A stretch of DNA of 64,000 bases from Monarcha castaneiventris obscurior (taxonomy: Eukaryota > Chordata > Aves > Passeriformes > Monarchidae). Below the pieces are notes generated by a model, which saw only the letters and a list, made by a program, of their open reading frames with translations, was not told the DNA's origin and ran no database searches. The stretch covers positions 6,696,001 through 6,760,000 of the forward strand of contig JAMPIT010000174.1 in NCBI GenBank assembly GCA_026261815.1. Reading direction: 5' to 3'. The translations under genes were made by a program, and so were the position numbers. Position 1 is the stretch's first letter. Every line of letters starts with the position of its first letter. Positions 32,273 through 44,285 of the stretch are shown here, one piece after another.

Positions 32273-32280
32273 TTTATATA
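32273..32280 (-). promoter_or_regulatory. GPR22: Candidate TATA-like promoter element for GPR22
   Basis: The minus strand reads TATATAAA followed by a G-rich stretch (CGGGGGGAGGGAGGG), which would place a start near 32245, just upstream of a usable splice donor at 32157. A CCAAT pentamer at 32211-32207 lies downstream of the TATA and would then be inside the exon, so it is probably irrelevant. TATA-like strings are common in AT-rich introns. Confidence 0.2.
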
Positions 32281-32504
32281 AGGATTCTTTTATAAAAGGA
32301 CTAAATTTACAAATTATTTATGAATTCTGGAATATATTAAGGGTATGCCTGTTTTATTTTTACCTTTTCACTCTTTACTCTGTGTACACTGGAAACCACA
32401 TGGCACTGAGAAAAAAAAAAGGGATTAAAGGTTTATTACTTAAAAAGCTTCCAAAATATATATTTGAATTTGCCTACTTTCCATTTCTGAGGCTTTTAGG
32501 TGTT

Positions 32505-32560
32505 CGGGGGTTTTGTTTGATTTTTTTGTTTGTTTGTTTGTTTCGGTTGGTTGGTTTTTC
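32505..32560. repeat. (GTTT)n simple repeat
   Basis: Four consecutive TTTG units sit within T/G-rich flanks (GGGGTTTTGTTTG through GGTTGGTTGG). It is a low-complexity repeat. Confidence 0.88.
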
Positions 32561-35500
32561 TTGTCCTAAGAACATTCTGAAATAATACTGCCTCTTTAAG
32601 CCATGCTGAATTTCACCGTACATGTTTACATGCAAGTGGTCATCTAGGTCTTGTAGCAATAAGTTGTATTCAGGACAACCTGGTATTCACACGAATGTTA
32701 GGAAAATTTATGCTAGGATGCACAGAGATTATTCAGACCCTGATAATTATTCAGATGTGATAATTTGGTTGATTCATGATCAGAAAAAAGTGATTTTTAG
32801 GATCCATCGCTATGTACAATGGATGTATAGTTGTGGAGGTTACTAATTTTGTTGAAATGTAAACTTCTAAAAAAACTTGTATGTTCCACATGAATTTTGC
32901 TAGAGACTTGACAGGTTTTTGTAAGTATGTCTTTCTTGCATGATGTTCTTGACCTTCACTTTGCAAGGGATATCTTCATTTTCACTTTTTGTTTTGTAAC
33001 TTATTTCTGAATCTGTTGTATGAGTATGAGCAATGCTCACAACCACATAATAAGAACTGTAGCGCAATATCTGTTTTAATTGCTACTGGTGCTGGAGATA
33101 AATTCAGTATAAACCCCAAAACATTATTTTAAAAATTGGCTTGCTGAAACAAATAGTTTAAGAATATATGAGTATAAAATGTCCTGTAGGTAGTTTTTAA
33201 TCTCAAGTGAGTGTGGGGATTTTTTTTCACCATGATTTAAAAGATTTTCAAGGTTTTTTTTGTAAAGTGTGATGAAGTATTAAATGTTAAAGTAGAGTTC
33301 TTACATAAGTAACTGTGTTAAGATCATAGTTCGGGTCAAATTTTGATGGGGTCCTCTGTTTTTAGGTTGTTAATGCAAATAAAAACTGCAGTTTTGTTAA
33401 CTCAGATGTCTTTATTTCTTCTCTTTACATTTTTCAGCCAGACATCCAATATATGATTTATCTTTAGGTAACAGCATGCTTTATTTGTTTTTTAAAATGG
33501 CTTCATATCCGTCTAGCATACTTCCTGTTCCATACTCTTTTCCATTCAGAAGCTATGTAAATCAAGATTGCAGAAACTTTGAACAGAGATCAGCAGGTAC
33601 CAGCTGGCTATGCTGAGTAGCAGCTGATTGAGCCCTCTGAGCTGTCTCTGTATCGTCTGCCTCCCAAGAGCTTGAATCCAGTGATACCAGCATAGCTCTT
33701 AAGGGTGATGTGATAAAGAGGATTCCTGAAATGAAAGCATAAATACTAATATATTAAAGAGATTTACTTGCTTCACTTTCAGTATGACTAAGGATAAGTA
33801 AGGAAGCCTGTCTAAATTTAAACAGATGAATCTCCATCTCCCTTTCTAATTCTTCTGTGTGTGCCTGAACAAAGATGGAGGTATTGGATGAGCTGTACAG
33901 TTAGAAAAAGATGTACACACAGAAGAAAATTGTAGCAGGATTTTGGATATACCATGAATATATGGTTCAAATGCAGAAGAAAGGGTCACAAAAGATTACC
34001 TATATGACAGGAGGTGATATTGGCAGAAGTTTTATCTGCAAAAAGTGTTTGAGAGGAATGATAAGCAGCTGAGTTGTGAACATATATTAAGCTTAAGTTT
34101 CTGGAGAGAAAATCAGGAAAAGAAGCAGTACCATATGGAGGCAATCAGGAGTAGGTGGATGGATAGACATGCTTATAAGCCATTGCTGTGCAGATGCTAG
34201 TTAAGATGGTGTGAACAGATGACATCATCCTCAAAGGGTAGATAGGGAAGAGTGGGCAAAAAGAGCCATGTGCAGGCACCCAGCATAAACAGAAAATGTG
34301 CTGTTCTTATACCTGTTTCTGTATCAGTACAGAATGAGAGAAGGCATTTGACTGGTATTTTGGCTTTTAGGGTAGTGAAAAATGGGTTGAAAAGGTAATG
34401 AGAAGGTAGAAGTATCAGGAAACAGCAGGAGCCCTAAATCAGGAGTCTGGTGGTGAAGGGTCTTAGGTTTGAGAATGGCAACACAAGGGGAGAGGAAGAT
34501 CCAGATGGTAACAGAGAATAGACTGTGAACGGTTGAGGCTGCTGGGTCTGATGTGAGGGAAAAAGAAGTGCAGAGGCAGGAGCTTGAAGCACAGTGGAGC
34601 ATAAGGGAGTAGAGGCATGTGCATGTAAAGAGACACTGGGTGCACAGGGATAGACATAATTGCAATTGCCATAACATACACCCCTGTAGTACTTCTAAAT
34701 TCAATTCAGGAGGCATAACTGTATGTGAGAATATGTTTTTCTGTTTTGCTGGGAACAGGAAGTTCAGAAATTTGCAAGTTGTAGTGTATTTCTTGGTCCT
34801 CTTCCATTTTTTTATCTACTGTCTTGCTTTCTACACAGAGGAAGTAATGTCCCAACATTGACTGTTACTGCATTCCCAAATGGTGGTAGGTCATCTGTAG
34901 CTCTGAAGGTCAAAGCTCTGCTGTTGAGTTGATAAGATCACCCTGAATGCAGTTTCCTGAACTTCAGTGTTTTAAATAAGCTTCGTTTGTTTAGAAAGAC
35001 TCATTAGACTTAAAAAGTCTAGCAGGGCCAAATGGAGCACCCAATTCTAATGTTTTTCTATCAGAGTCCTTGATTTTGGAACTTCAACATTCTTTTAATG
35101 TGTTTTAGGGTTTAACTTTATGTAATCCTACTGCAGACTATTTTAACATCCAAGTGTCATGGATCTTCATGAAGATCTTCATTGGCATGTTTGGGAGACT
35201 GTGTCTGTCTTTGTTCTCTGCATTATTCTTTTTTTCATCCTGAATACTTCAGCAACACTTTCTTCCTTTGTACTGCACATCTTGTTTCCTAGTCTGAATC
35301 TTGCTGCTTACTTAGTGACTGTTTAGAATTTTATTGCTTCTGGGTTTAAAAATGTCATCTGTTTTCATATTTGCTAGAGATTTGAGATCCTAACTCATAC
35401 AAATTTTTTAGTGCCAGATAGTGTCTTTAGAGCTCAAGTTTCTTTAGAAAATTAATATTGTGTGATTTTGGACCTCCAGCCCTGGGATTGTTGTTCAGCA

Positions 35501-36485
35501 TTATTTACATGGGGCATCTGCACAACTCCAGCTAGATAGGTCCTCTGTACCTTTCATTTACTTACTCTGAGTAGTGTGATGCCCAATTCTAACTTAGCTC
35601 TTCTGAATATTTTATGATTTGTATCTGTTCTAGGAGCTTGTGATCCATATCTAAAATAGTTTTTTACCTTGTTGTATCTCAGTTTCTTCAATAATCAGTT
35701 GCAAAGAACTTCGTTAGAATGTTGTTGAAAATACAGTAATGTCTGCAGTACCAGGGAAAAATAAGCAGTGGATAATAGCTCTTTGGGTTTGGGAGTTGTA
35801 CTGATGTGCCCTTGTTATGCTGAATTTGTAAATGTGTTCTGCTTTACCTGATACTGAAATTATGGCTTGCTGGTCTGGATCATGCTGCAGCATGCTTTTG
35901 TGTAAATCTTGACTCCTGACCCATACACAAGGTCTAGTCATAAAGGTTTTTATTATTATTTAAGAGTGATATGCTGAATAGATGACAAAAATTATTTTAG
36001 AATTTATAGATAAGTACCATTCTGACTCAGATGGTAACATGGCCTTTTTTCCTTTTGGCTCAAGTACTTTGTTCTCATTTCTTTAATCCATAGAGAACTG
36101 TTCCAAAGCTATTATTCCTTTTCTGCAGCAAGGACTGACATCCAAAAAGTTAATTTTCCATTCAGTGTCTTACCCTTTAAGTTTATTTTCTCTTCTCCCT
36201 TATTTTTGATTGCCATACAACTTGCTTTGTTTAGTTATTTTTATAATGACTTATTTAGGTTGGGTTTTATGGGGGTTTTTTTCCCACTTCTCTAACATTC
36301 ATGTTTCCCTTGACAGAAAACAGTCCTACCCATGGGACATTGTTGATCTTGGTTCTGCCACTGTAGAATTACATCCCTGGAAAATCTGGATTTTCCAGAA
36401 TAATTATATGTTGTTTCGCTGTTCTTCCTCTTGTATTTGCAAAGATGAAGACCTTTGGAAGCAGCACAAAGACATGTATTTTAAA

Positions 36486-36580
36486 ATAGATATAAAATAG
36501 ATTATATGTAAATGTTATGTATAATATAATAGTATATATATTTTACATGTTTATATATTCTTTATATAATGTGTATATAT
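36486..36580. repeat. AT-rich low-complexity stretch
   Basis: Almost pure A+T with repeated TATATA and ATATAATG units and no other feature. Confidence 0.8.
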
Positions 36581-39500
36581 TAATTTTCAAGATGCAGAGT
36601 TAATGATAGCATTATGATAGCAGCTTAAGTACAGAAAAATTAACTACTTTTGCCATAAGAATGTCTTAAGAATAAGAATGTCTTATAAGATTCATTTGGG
36701 TTTATATAATTGTTAGGCGTAGGTTATTTGTTCAGTAGTATTCCATATTAGAACAACTGTTGACCTTTTCAGCACTGGAAAGTTCTGTATTCATGAGAAA
36801 ATGTGTAAGTTAGAGAATGTCCTTTATCTATTAATACCAAAACTGTATCTTGTTTTAGTTTTGCACAATGAGGTGGTTCCAAAGAAGAACTGCAAAACGA
36901 ATGCTGGCTATCACTCATATGTAGGGAAGGCATCCTTTCTGTATCATAGCAATAAATTTGGTTAAGTGGTACAGCTAAATCACAGTCCTAGTACATTATT
37001 GCACAATTATTTAAGCATCTTAGTGTAAAGAAAAACCAACCCAGCATCAGTTATGCTCAGGAGGGAATTATGGCTGGTAAATTTAACAGTAACTTAAATA
37101 ACATCAGTCTGACTTCAGCTTTTCTCCATTGGGGTGGTTTGTCCTCTAGTATAAACATTCGTAATGAGTGGTGCTGTGTGTTGTAGTAGTTTTTGGCAAG
37201 AGTTTAATTAGTGACTATAAATTTCAAGATTTTTTTTCATTTTTCTTAAAAATTGTAATACTGCTGTGAATTTACTTTCTCCTTCATTAAAATTGTGCTT
37301 TGACTGTTATGAGAACTTGTGAGGTTTCTGCTTTTGTAAAATATTCTTAGCTGTTGGTAATTGTTACTGAATTTTAGTGAGGATTTTCGTTATTATGGAA
37401 AGGCTTTTGGAGTTCTGACATCGTATCTTTTGTATTGCTCTGAACATACAAATAAAAAAGCCACCTGCTCACCTTGTGTGAGCCTTGTGAAAGCGTTCCT
37501 GAAAGAACGTTCATTCCCAAAGTTGCAAAGTGGTTTAGCACAGTAGCTGAAATGTGCTGGAGCTGGAGTCCCGATGTCGAGTGGCTGTGGAATGAGGAAA
37601 TACTGCCTTAGGATTGCTTATCTTTCTTTCATGAAGATATTTTGTATGTTGGAAGAAGTTTTCAGTGCTGTTCCCTGCTGCTGCGTGGCTGTGTTGCCCA
37701 GCACCTCCAAGTCCCAGCTCCTGGCAGCTCTGTGCTCGTGCCTCGTGCAGCAGCCTCAGTGAAGATGTGTCAGAAGTGTTCTTCCTGGTTGATTACGTTG
37801 CATTGGATTGAGAGGCAGCTGAACTTAACATGCAGGGTTTAAACTTTAGGATCTGGTTCAGGATTCTCCATCAGGTATCCATGTTGTGAAAGTCATGCCT
37901 AGCCAGGTATGTGGGATGGGTAGCAGGAGGAGCAGCACTAGCGGCCCTGTTACAATCCCCTGATACAGGAGTTTAGTTACACACCTTCTTGCTGTAATAT
38001 CCTTTAAGTGGAATTGCTAATTTAGAACAAAATGAGAAAACAGGAAGATTTTCTCTAAGAGTTATTTATTCATCAGAGATCTTGGATAGACTTTGTTTCT
38101 AGTAATTTTGCAAACTAGGAAGGCAGTACCATTGTCTCTTAATTAAGACAAAGTGTTCACATGGTGTGCCTAGTAGCGAGCATTCTTCTACCTGAGATTA
38201 AGAGACAAATCATAGGATTTTAATTGCCCTGTAAGTAAAGAGTGAACACAAAATGAATAGCTATCACCTGTCATGTCTCTTTAATTTTGTTAAGATCACC
38301 CACAGTGTAAGGGTTACCACCAGGGTGACATCTTACGTGTCAGTCTCGCTCAGGTAGCCGCTTGGCTGATTTGGTTTGGAAGCACTAAAAAAAGTGTGTG
38401 AAAAGGATCCAGTAGGCTTACTACCCTTAAAATCAAAGTTGATTGACCACACACAGTAACTCTGCATGTTACAAGAGCATACTTTGCCTTCTTCACACAA
38501 CAAAATGAAACCTAAGGACAGTAGTTAGATTCCCCCCCTTGTTGTGAATGAGTGATATAAGCAGTTTAAACCATGTCAATGTCTGTGTTCAGTTCAAATG
38601 TAGGAAGTTGACCACATCAGTCTGACAGTGGTGTTATTCCACAAATTAAGTTCTCAGAATGTGAAAAATTATATCCGGTATGTTTCCTTGTCTGATTTTT
38701 TAAATGATAAATTACTCTGTCGTCACCTGTTTGCCACCTTGGTTCTTCAGTTGTTTTTACAAGGTTGTTCAGGGAAACTGATAGAAAATCTGTTTTTGTA
38801 GTGCAATAAAAAGACATGTGAGAGAAGTTTAATAAGCTATAATGATAAATGCATAATAATATGGAAATTGAACTACGTGCAGTGTGTTGGCTTCACATTT
38901 CCTCTGCTAAAAAATACTCATTTGATTGATGTGCATGTTGATCTAAATTTAGATTTGTGTTGGTATCATATTCAGTTTATTTTCTTTCTTCCTCTGTTGT
39001 TTGGGTTCATTCATTTTCATAATTTGTATCCATAATATAGTTTAATTTTTTTTATTGATTATTGAAAAACATCTCTTATTTTCTTAACTGGTTAAATGAA
39101 AGAGAAATATAAACCCCTTCATACTTTCTGGGTTTTTTGTTAATACATATATACTGTAGCTGTGGAATCTACAATAAATAACTGTGTTAAAATGCATGCA
39201 TACGCATGCATATGAAGAACTGATTTTGTCTGCGAAGCTTTCAAATATCAAGGATTTTTGTGCCTAAACCATAGTTTCAGTTTTTTTCCATCTTCTAAAG
39301 TATTTTTAACCTCACTGCATAATTGTTGTCTTTGAAATCACTTACTGTAATACTGAAGCAAACCACAGCTTGTATGAAAAATGCTTTCATTTGCTGTTTT
39401 TTGGGAGAAGGCGGAGAGCAGTGGTGTCACTGGTATGTCTGAGGAAGGGAATACTGTTTTGCTTTGTATATGGTTGATGCCTGGAGCTGGCTTTGCAGCC

Positions 39501-42500
39501 ATTAGGCTTGAAGCCTAAGTTTTATTTTACTGATAATATCTTGAGAAATTTAAAATTGTTGTTCAAGACATTTTTGTTACACTGATAGATGATGAGCAAA
39601 TACAGGTTTATGCAGAAAAAGCTTGTCAAATTCTTCAGCAGCCTTCACTGATGATCTGCATAATCAATTGAAACATATAGGTAGCATGAGTTGCAGTGAT
39701 AGGAGCTATGAAGTGTAGTTGGAGTAGGAAAAAAGAAAAATGTTATGTGCATTATTTCTGGTACCTTTCAAAGTGAGAAGCTTCAGTATTACTAGGTAGG
39801 CTAGCAGCTCTGCAAATTGATACCTTGGGTTAGGAGCTCCTGGAGGAAATGTGGAAGACGGAGAATAGCAACAGCAACAACCCATCAACAGGAAAACCAT
39901 GTGAGTTATTACATACTGACTGCCTGTTACCATGCTGTCTTTCTAAAAGAGAAATTGCTGTTCTGACACAAGTAGAGGGCTTTTCTAGTTCTCATTCTTT
40001 CCACAGTACATGTGGTGCCCAGAGAGAAATGATTCCCCCTGAGAGACAGCTGCATATGGAGAACATTATTTTATCTTATTAATCAAGCAAATTAGTTTTA
40101 ATGCGAGGAAAGAATGAAAGGAAAGGAGAGCCTGCCCTTTGAAAGTGGTTACTATTTTAAGCTTGCTGGTGGTTAGGCTCAAAATGTTTTTCTTTGAAGT
40201 TGCTTTATGTTGTAATACCTTTTCTGCTGCCTTGCTGTTGAAGGAATAGAAGAACTCAGACAGCACTGTCTGTTCCCCCCGGGGCAGTTGTTTTTTTTCC
40301 CTGCAAATTTTTTATATGTTCTTCAGAAACCTATTTTGTTTGCCACCATCAAAAAATTCTAGGCATCTACCTGTTTATTGGACTCTTGCTAATACCCTGT
40401 TTAATACTCCCACTCTGAAATCTTTAAGCTGGCACTATCACAATAAGCAATACATGCCTAGTGTAGAATACTTCAACAAGGATTTTCCAATGGTGTTTGA
40501 GTGCATCTGTATGTGTGAGACTCAGTGGCTCTTTGGACTGTTGGTTAAGTGCATACCTTGATAAATGTTACAGGCTGTGATGATAGCGTTTGTGAGAGTG
40601 TGAGAGCCACTCTCAGTAATCTTGAAGCTTGTAGGCAAAGCAGGTATTACAGTATACTTTGGGGCAATAAAGATTGATACTGAACACAGAGTTTTAGTTT
40701 GTATTCGGTACCCTTAATCTAGAGCAAACTTAAATGGATAGTTAGAGATAGTGTGGATTAACACTTAAACTAAGGATTTTAGCTTCTTGTGTGATGTCCA
40801 TGGCCACAGTGCCTGAGCATCCTGTATCTGCTTCATAGTTTCTGTTCACATTATTCTGTTTTGTGGAAGAGCAGTTTGGTTATGTCCTAGATGCCTAGTG
40901 CAGATCTGGAAGGTCTGTCTTTATTTCATTAATCTGTCCAGTCTCTATAATACAAGATCAATTTATTTTTGAAGAATGTGTGAACTGTAGAAATTTTCCA
41001 TATTTATTCTCTTTGCAGATCTTTAAGCACAGATTTTTAATCTCTAACTAGACTTGACAAAGTTAAACCAAGGCAATGCTTTGGAGTAATAAGGAGAGAA
41101 TTGAGGTTTGAGTGGAAAAAATAGTTCATGTATCTATCTCTCAAGACATAAATTTATTTTTTTCTAAAGTAAAGTAATGTATTGATGAAGTCAGAATATA
41201 AATTATTTCCTGCACTAACTTCTATCTAAATTGCTTTAAACCCTCAACTGCATTGGAAGAGGGGTGGGGGAGCAAAACAAACCTTCAGAAGATGCAAATA
41301 ATTAATGAGATTTTAAAAAATGTATTGATGAAACACTATAGCACTCTCCATTTCATCATCCAGCTTTTCAAAATTAAACACCCCCCCATCTCTAAGGAAA
41401 CAGGCCTTGCAGCATGCATAGAAGATTATTAAACACAGGGCGAAAATGCAAACTGTGGAGAATATTTCACCTGGAATTTGACATTGGGAAGTTGTTGCTT
41501 CCAACATCAACTAGGAAGTTAAATTAAGTGTAAAGATGCTTCATAAATAAAACCTATAAACAAGCAGTACCATGCAGTTTAACAACAGTTAAACAAATCG
41601 ATATTATGAGTAGAACAAACTGAGGAAAATATAGTGTGTTTAGATGTGGTACTTTGGGTTGTGCCATACTGAAAAGAAATTGTCATTAATATATTAGGCA
41701 CCTTGTATTGGTGCATTTCCCCTTCTCTTATCCTTCCCAATGCCACCTTACGTGTGTGTGTGATGTGGCAGAAGGAAAAAGAAAAGACGTCTATTGAGGA
41801 CGAGCCAGGCATGGAGTTATTCTCATGAATATTTGATGAGAACTAAAGGAGTCACACGCAAGGACAGGGAAGTTGTGAGAATTGCTCCAAGGGTGACTGA
41901 GCTGCTCTTCAGATTTATTTATATAGGCTTTCTTCATTTTCTTAATGATCTTTTGCTATAAATAGAGAATGTTGAGTGTTGAATTTCATGGTCGCTTTTG
42001 TACGAAACTGCTAAGAGCTTGACTTGTAAACCTTGCTTTAAATTTTGGGGGTTTTGAAAAAATTCTTCAGCAATATCAATATTTCTTTACTTTGGTACCA
42101 CGATATAATTCCGTTGGGTACAATTCCCATGTATGGCAGTTTGCTGCATGGCATCATGCAATCAGCTGGGCACAAAACTTCCTTGAGTATATTTGATCTA
42201 CATCACAAAGAAATGAGAATGGAAATGGGATTGATCCCAAAAATTCCATGGACCAGCACCTGCAGAGGGAACTGTGGACTGTAGAGAGTCCACATAAAAT
42301 TGCTAATCTGTAATTTTAAATCTTTGTTTAAATCTGTGATTACGATGCAAAGTTTATTTTTTTCTTTCTGTGCTTGGCTGAAAGCATCTGTATTTTCAAA
42401 GTATGTTTGCAGATCGCTGAGAGCTGCTAGATGTAGATACTGAAGCAATGAATCCACCAAATCACTAATCTTTTTAATTTTTTTGTTTCTTTTTAGAAAT

Positions 42501-42860
42501 TCATCCAGCTGATATAATTTAATATTCTGATTTTGTGTAGAGTCTTGGCTAATGCATCTGTTGAATGAATGAATAAATAAATGGAAAGAAATGCAGTTTT
42601 AGTTCTGGAAAAACCTATTTTTATTTTCTTACTTGTAAAATTGGCAGCAATATTCTACTCTAGAATAGCATTATTGGTTACTGACATAGTGGAATAATAG
42701 TAGCAGATAGAAATAAATGTGAATGTTGCTTAGTTCTATAGCTTGAGCTTTTATTATTTCTAAGTAATTTTAGCACCTGCAAAATAATGCAAGATGCTGG
42801 TTTCTCTTTTGACAAATATTACACATTCACAGATTAATGTATAGCTTCCAATTTCCACTG

Positions 42861-42890
42861 ATTACTATTATCTTGTTAGATAATAGTAAT
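42861..42890. other. Perfect 12-bp hairpin
   Basis: The arms ATTACTATTATC (42861-42872) and GATAATAGTAAT (42879-42890) are exact reverse complements around the loop TTGTTA. No element ends or target-site duplications are obvious around it. Function is unknown. Confidence 0.92.
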
Positions 42891-44067
42891 AAAAGTAAAT
42901 AAAAGTGCTTGTTAGATACCAAAGCAGTGAACAGTGTGAGCAGGTCACAGATTAGGTCAGCCTGTTCTTTGACAGAGGCTTAGGAAAGCAGCCAGGCAGC
43001 TATTGTTTTACCCTCTGAACAACAAAATTTATTTCTTTGACTGCATTTTGGCTTTTGAATTCCTACTAAGTTAGTAATTTATTTATTTGTTTTGATATTT
43101 GAATGATATTTGAACTTTAAATGAGGAAATTCTATTATGCTTCTTCTGGAAGAAGAAAATCGTATCCAAATAGTTTTAATTACAGTACCCAACTCTGCTG
43201 TTCAGTTTAGCTGATAAATACAGGGCTGCTCGTAATGCCTGCTGTGTCCACCACCAAGGCACTCTCAGCACTGTTGCAGGTCCTCTACCAAACCTGGGAT
43301 TTTGGGGTGCTGACTCAGGTGGCGCAAGACAGCTCTTGTTGCTGTTGAGGAAATCTGTGATTGCTTGACTTGATTAAAACTGCTGTCACCACTGCCACTG
43401 ACAAGCCGTGCTCCCTGTGAGCCTGATGTGTTCAGCTGAACACTGTGTACAGAGTAGTTCTTCTCTAACTCCTGTGATAGATGTAGCATAGTTATATTTT
43501 GTATGAATGTGTGTATGTATAGGAAAAGTACCTAATGGTTATAAAAATGGCTTGATTCTTAAAAGTGCTACGACTTACACTCTTTCTGGCAACTGAAACA
43601 GTGTAATTGTTGAACTCTTCAAATGGAGCTTCTCCAATGCATAGTGCATTCTCCAAAGTGGAATCCTGCTTCCAAAAAGGTACCAAGAAAGAATGCTGAA
43701 TTTGAGGAAATGTACCTTTGGCCCAGAGGCTTTCCAAAATAACCTTTTCTCCAAGGATGGGCCTGCTCAATGGCAATGGAAAAATCAGTTTAAGCTGTAG
43801 TTTGAATGGACATTTTGACCCTGGTTTTATTAATTTTGACAATGGAGATAATTTTTCCCCGTCTCTTCCGTTTAACAAAAGCTTTTCTTTCAATATTTAT
43901 TCTGCTTAAAAGTATCAGAAGTAGTATTATTATCTGTGTGGGCATTGGGAAGGAGAAAAGATGGACACAGATCTACTTAAAATATCAATCTCTGATAAAA
44001 TTTAGATTTTTGTACAAATGAAGTAATAGCATTCCTGTCTTCTTTTATATTTTTAATCTGAAATAAT

Positions 44068-44285
44068 ATCATAGAATCGTTAAGGTGGGCAAAGACCTCC
44101 AAGATCATCAAGTTCAACCTTTGACCAAACACCACCATGTCAGCTAAACCATAGCACTAAGTGCCGTGTCTGGTTGTTGTGCATCTTGAGCACTTCCAGG
44201 GTTTGTGATTTTACCAACTCCATGGGCAGCCTGTTCCAATGCCTGATCACCCTTTCAGTGAAGGAATTCTTCATGATTTGGGATT
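44068..44285 (-). mobile_element. CR1 LINE 3'-end fragment, minus orientation
   Basis: The + strand begins ATCATAGAATCGTTAAGG and continues AAAGACCTCCAAGATCATC, AAGTTCAACC, CTCCATGGGCAGCCTGTTCC, AATGCCTGATCACC and GTGAAGGAATTCTTC. This is the inverted 3' end of a CR1 of a different subtype from the copy at 19762, with CCAAACACCACCATGTC in place of the usual CCCCCTGCCATGGGC. About 218 bp remains. Confidence 0.92.

Larger units (their letters stand above)
32247..44067. other. COG5: COG5 intron sequence (no gene)
   Basis: Intronic sequence with a (GTTT)n-type stretch at 32505-32560, an AT-rich TATATA stretch at 36486-36580, an alternating purine/pyrimidine tract at 39192-39214, and a perfect hairpin at 42861-42890. 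Short open frames, including minus-strand 130- and 133-codon frames near 34324-34716 and 43492-43893, show no recognised domain. Confidence 0.6.

Noticed and set aside
35162..35177. 16-bp perfect palindrome GATCTTCATGAAGATC, plus 14-bp palindromes at 35881-35894 and 52546-52559
   Set aside because: About one 16-bp and four 14-bp perfect palindromes are expected by chance in 64 kb, so these need no explanation.
43265..43893. Two adjacent minus-strand frames (74 and 133 codons) in slightly GC-richer DNA
   Set aside because: The products match no family I recognise and have no promoter, polyadenylation or splice context. A decayed pseudogene cannot be excluded but is not supported.
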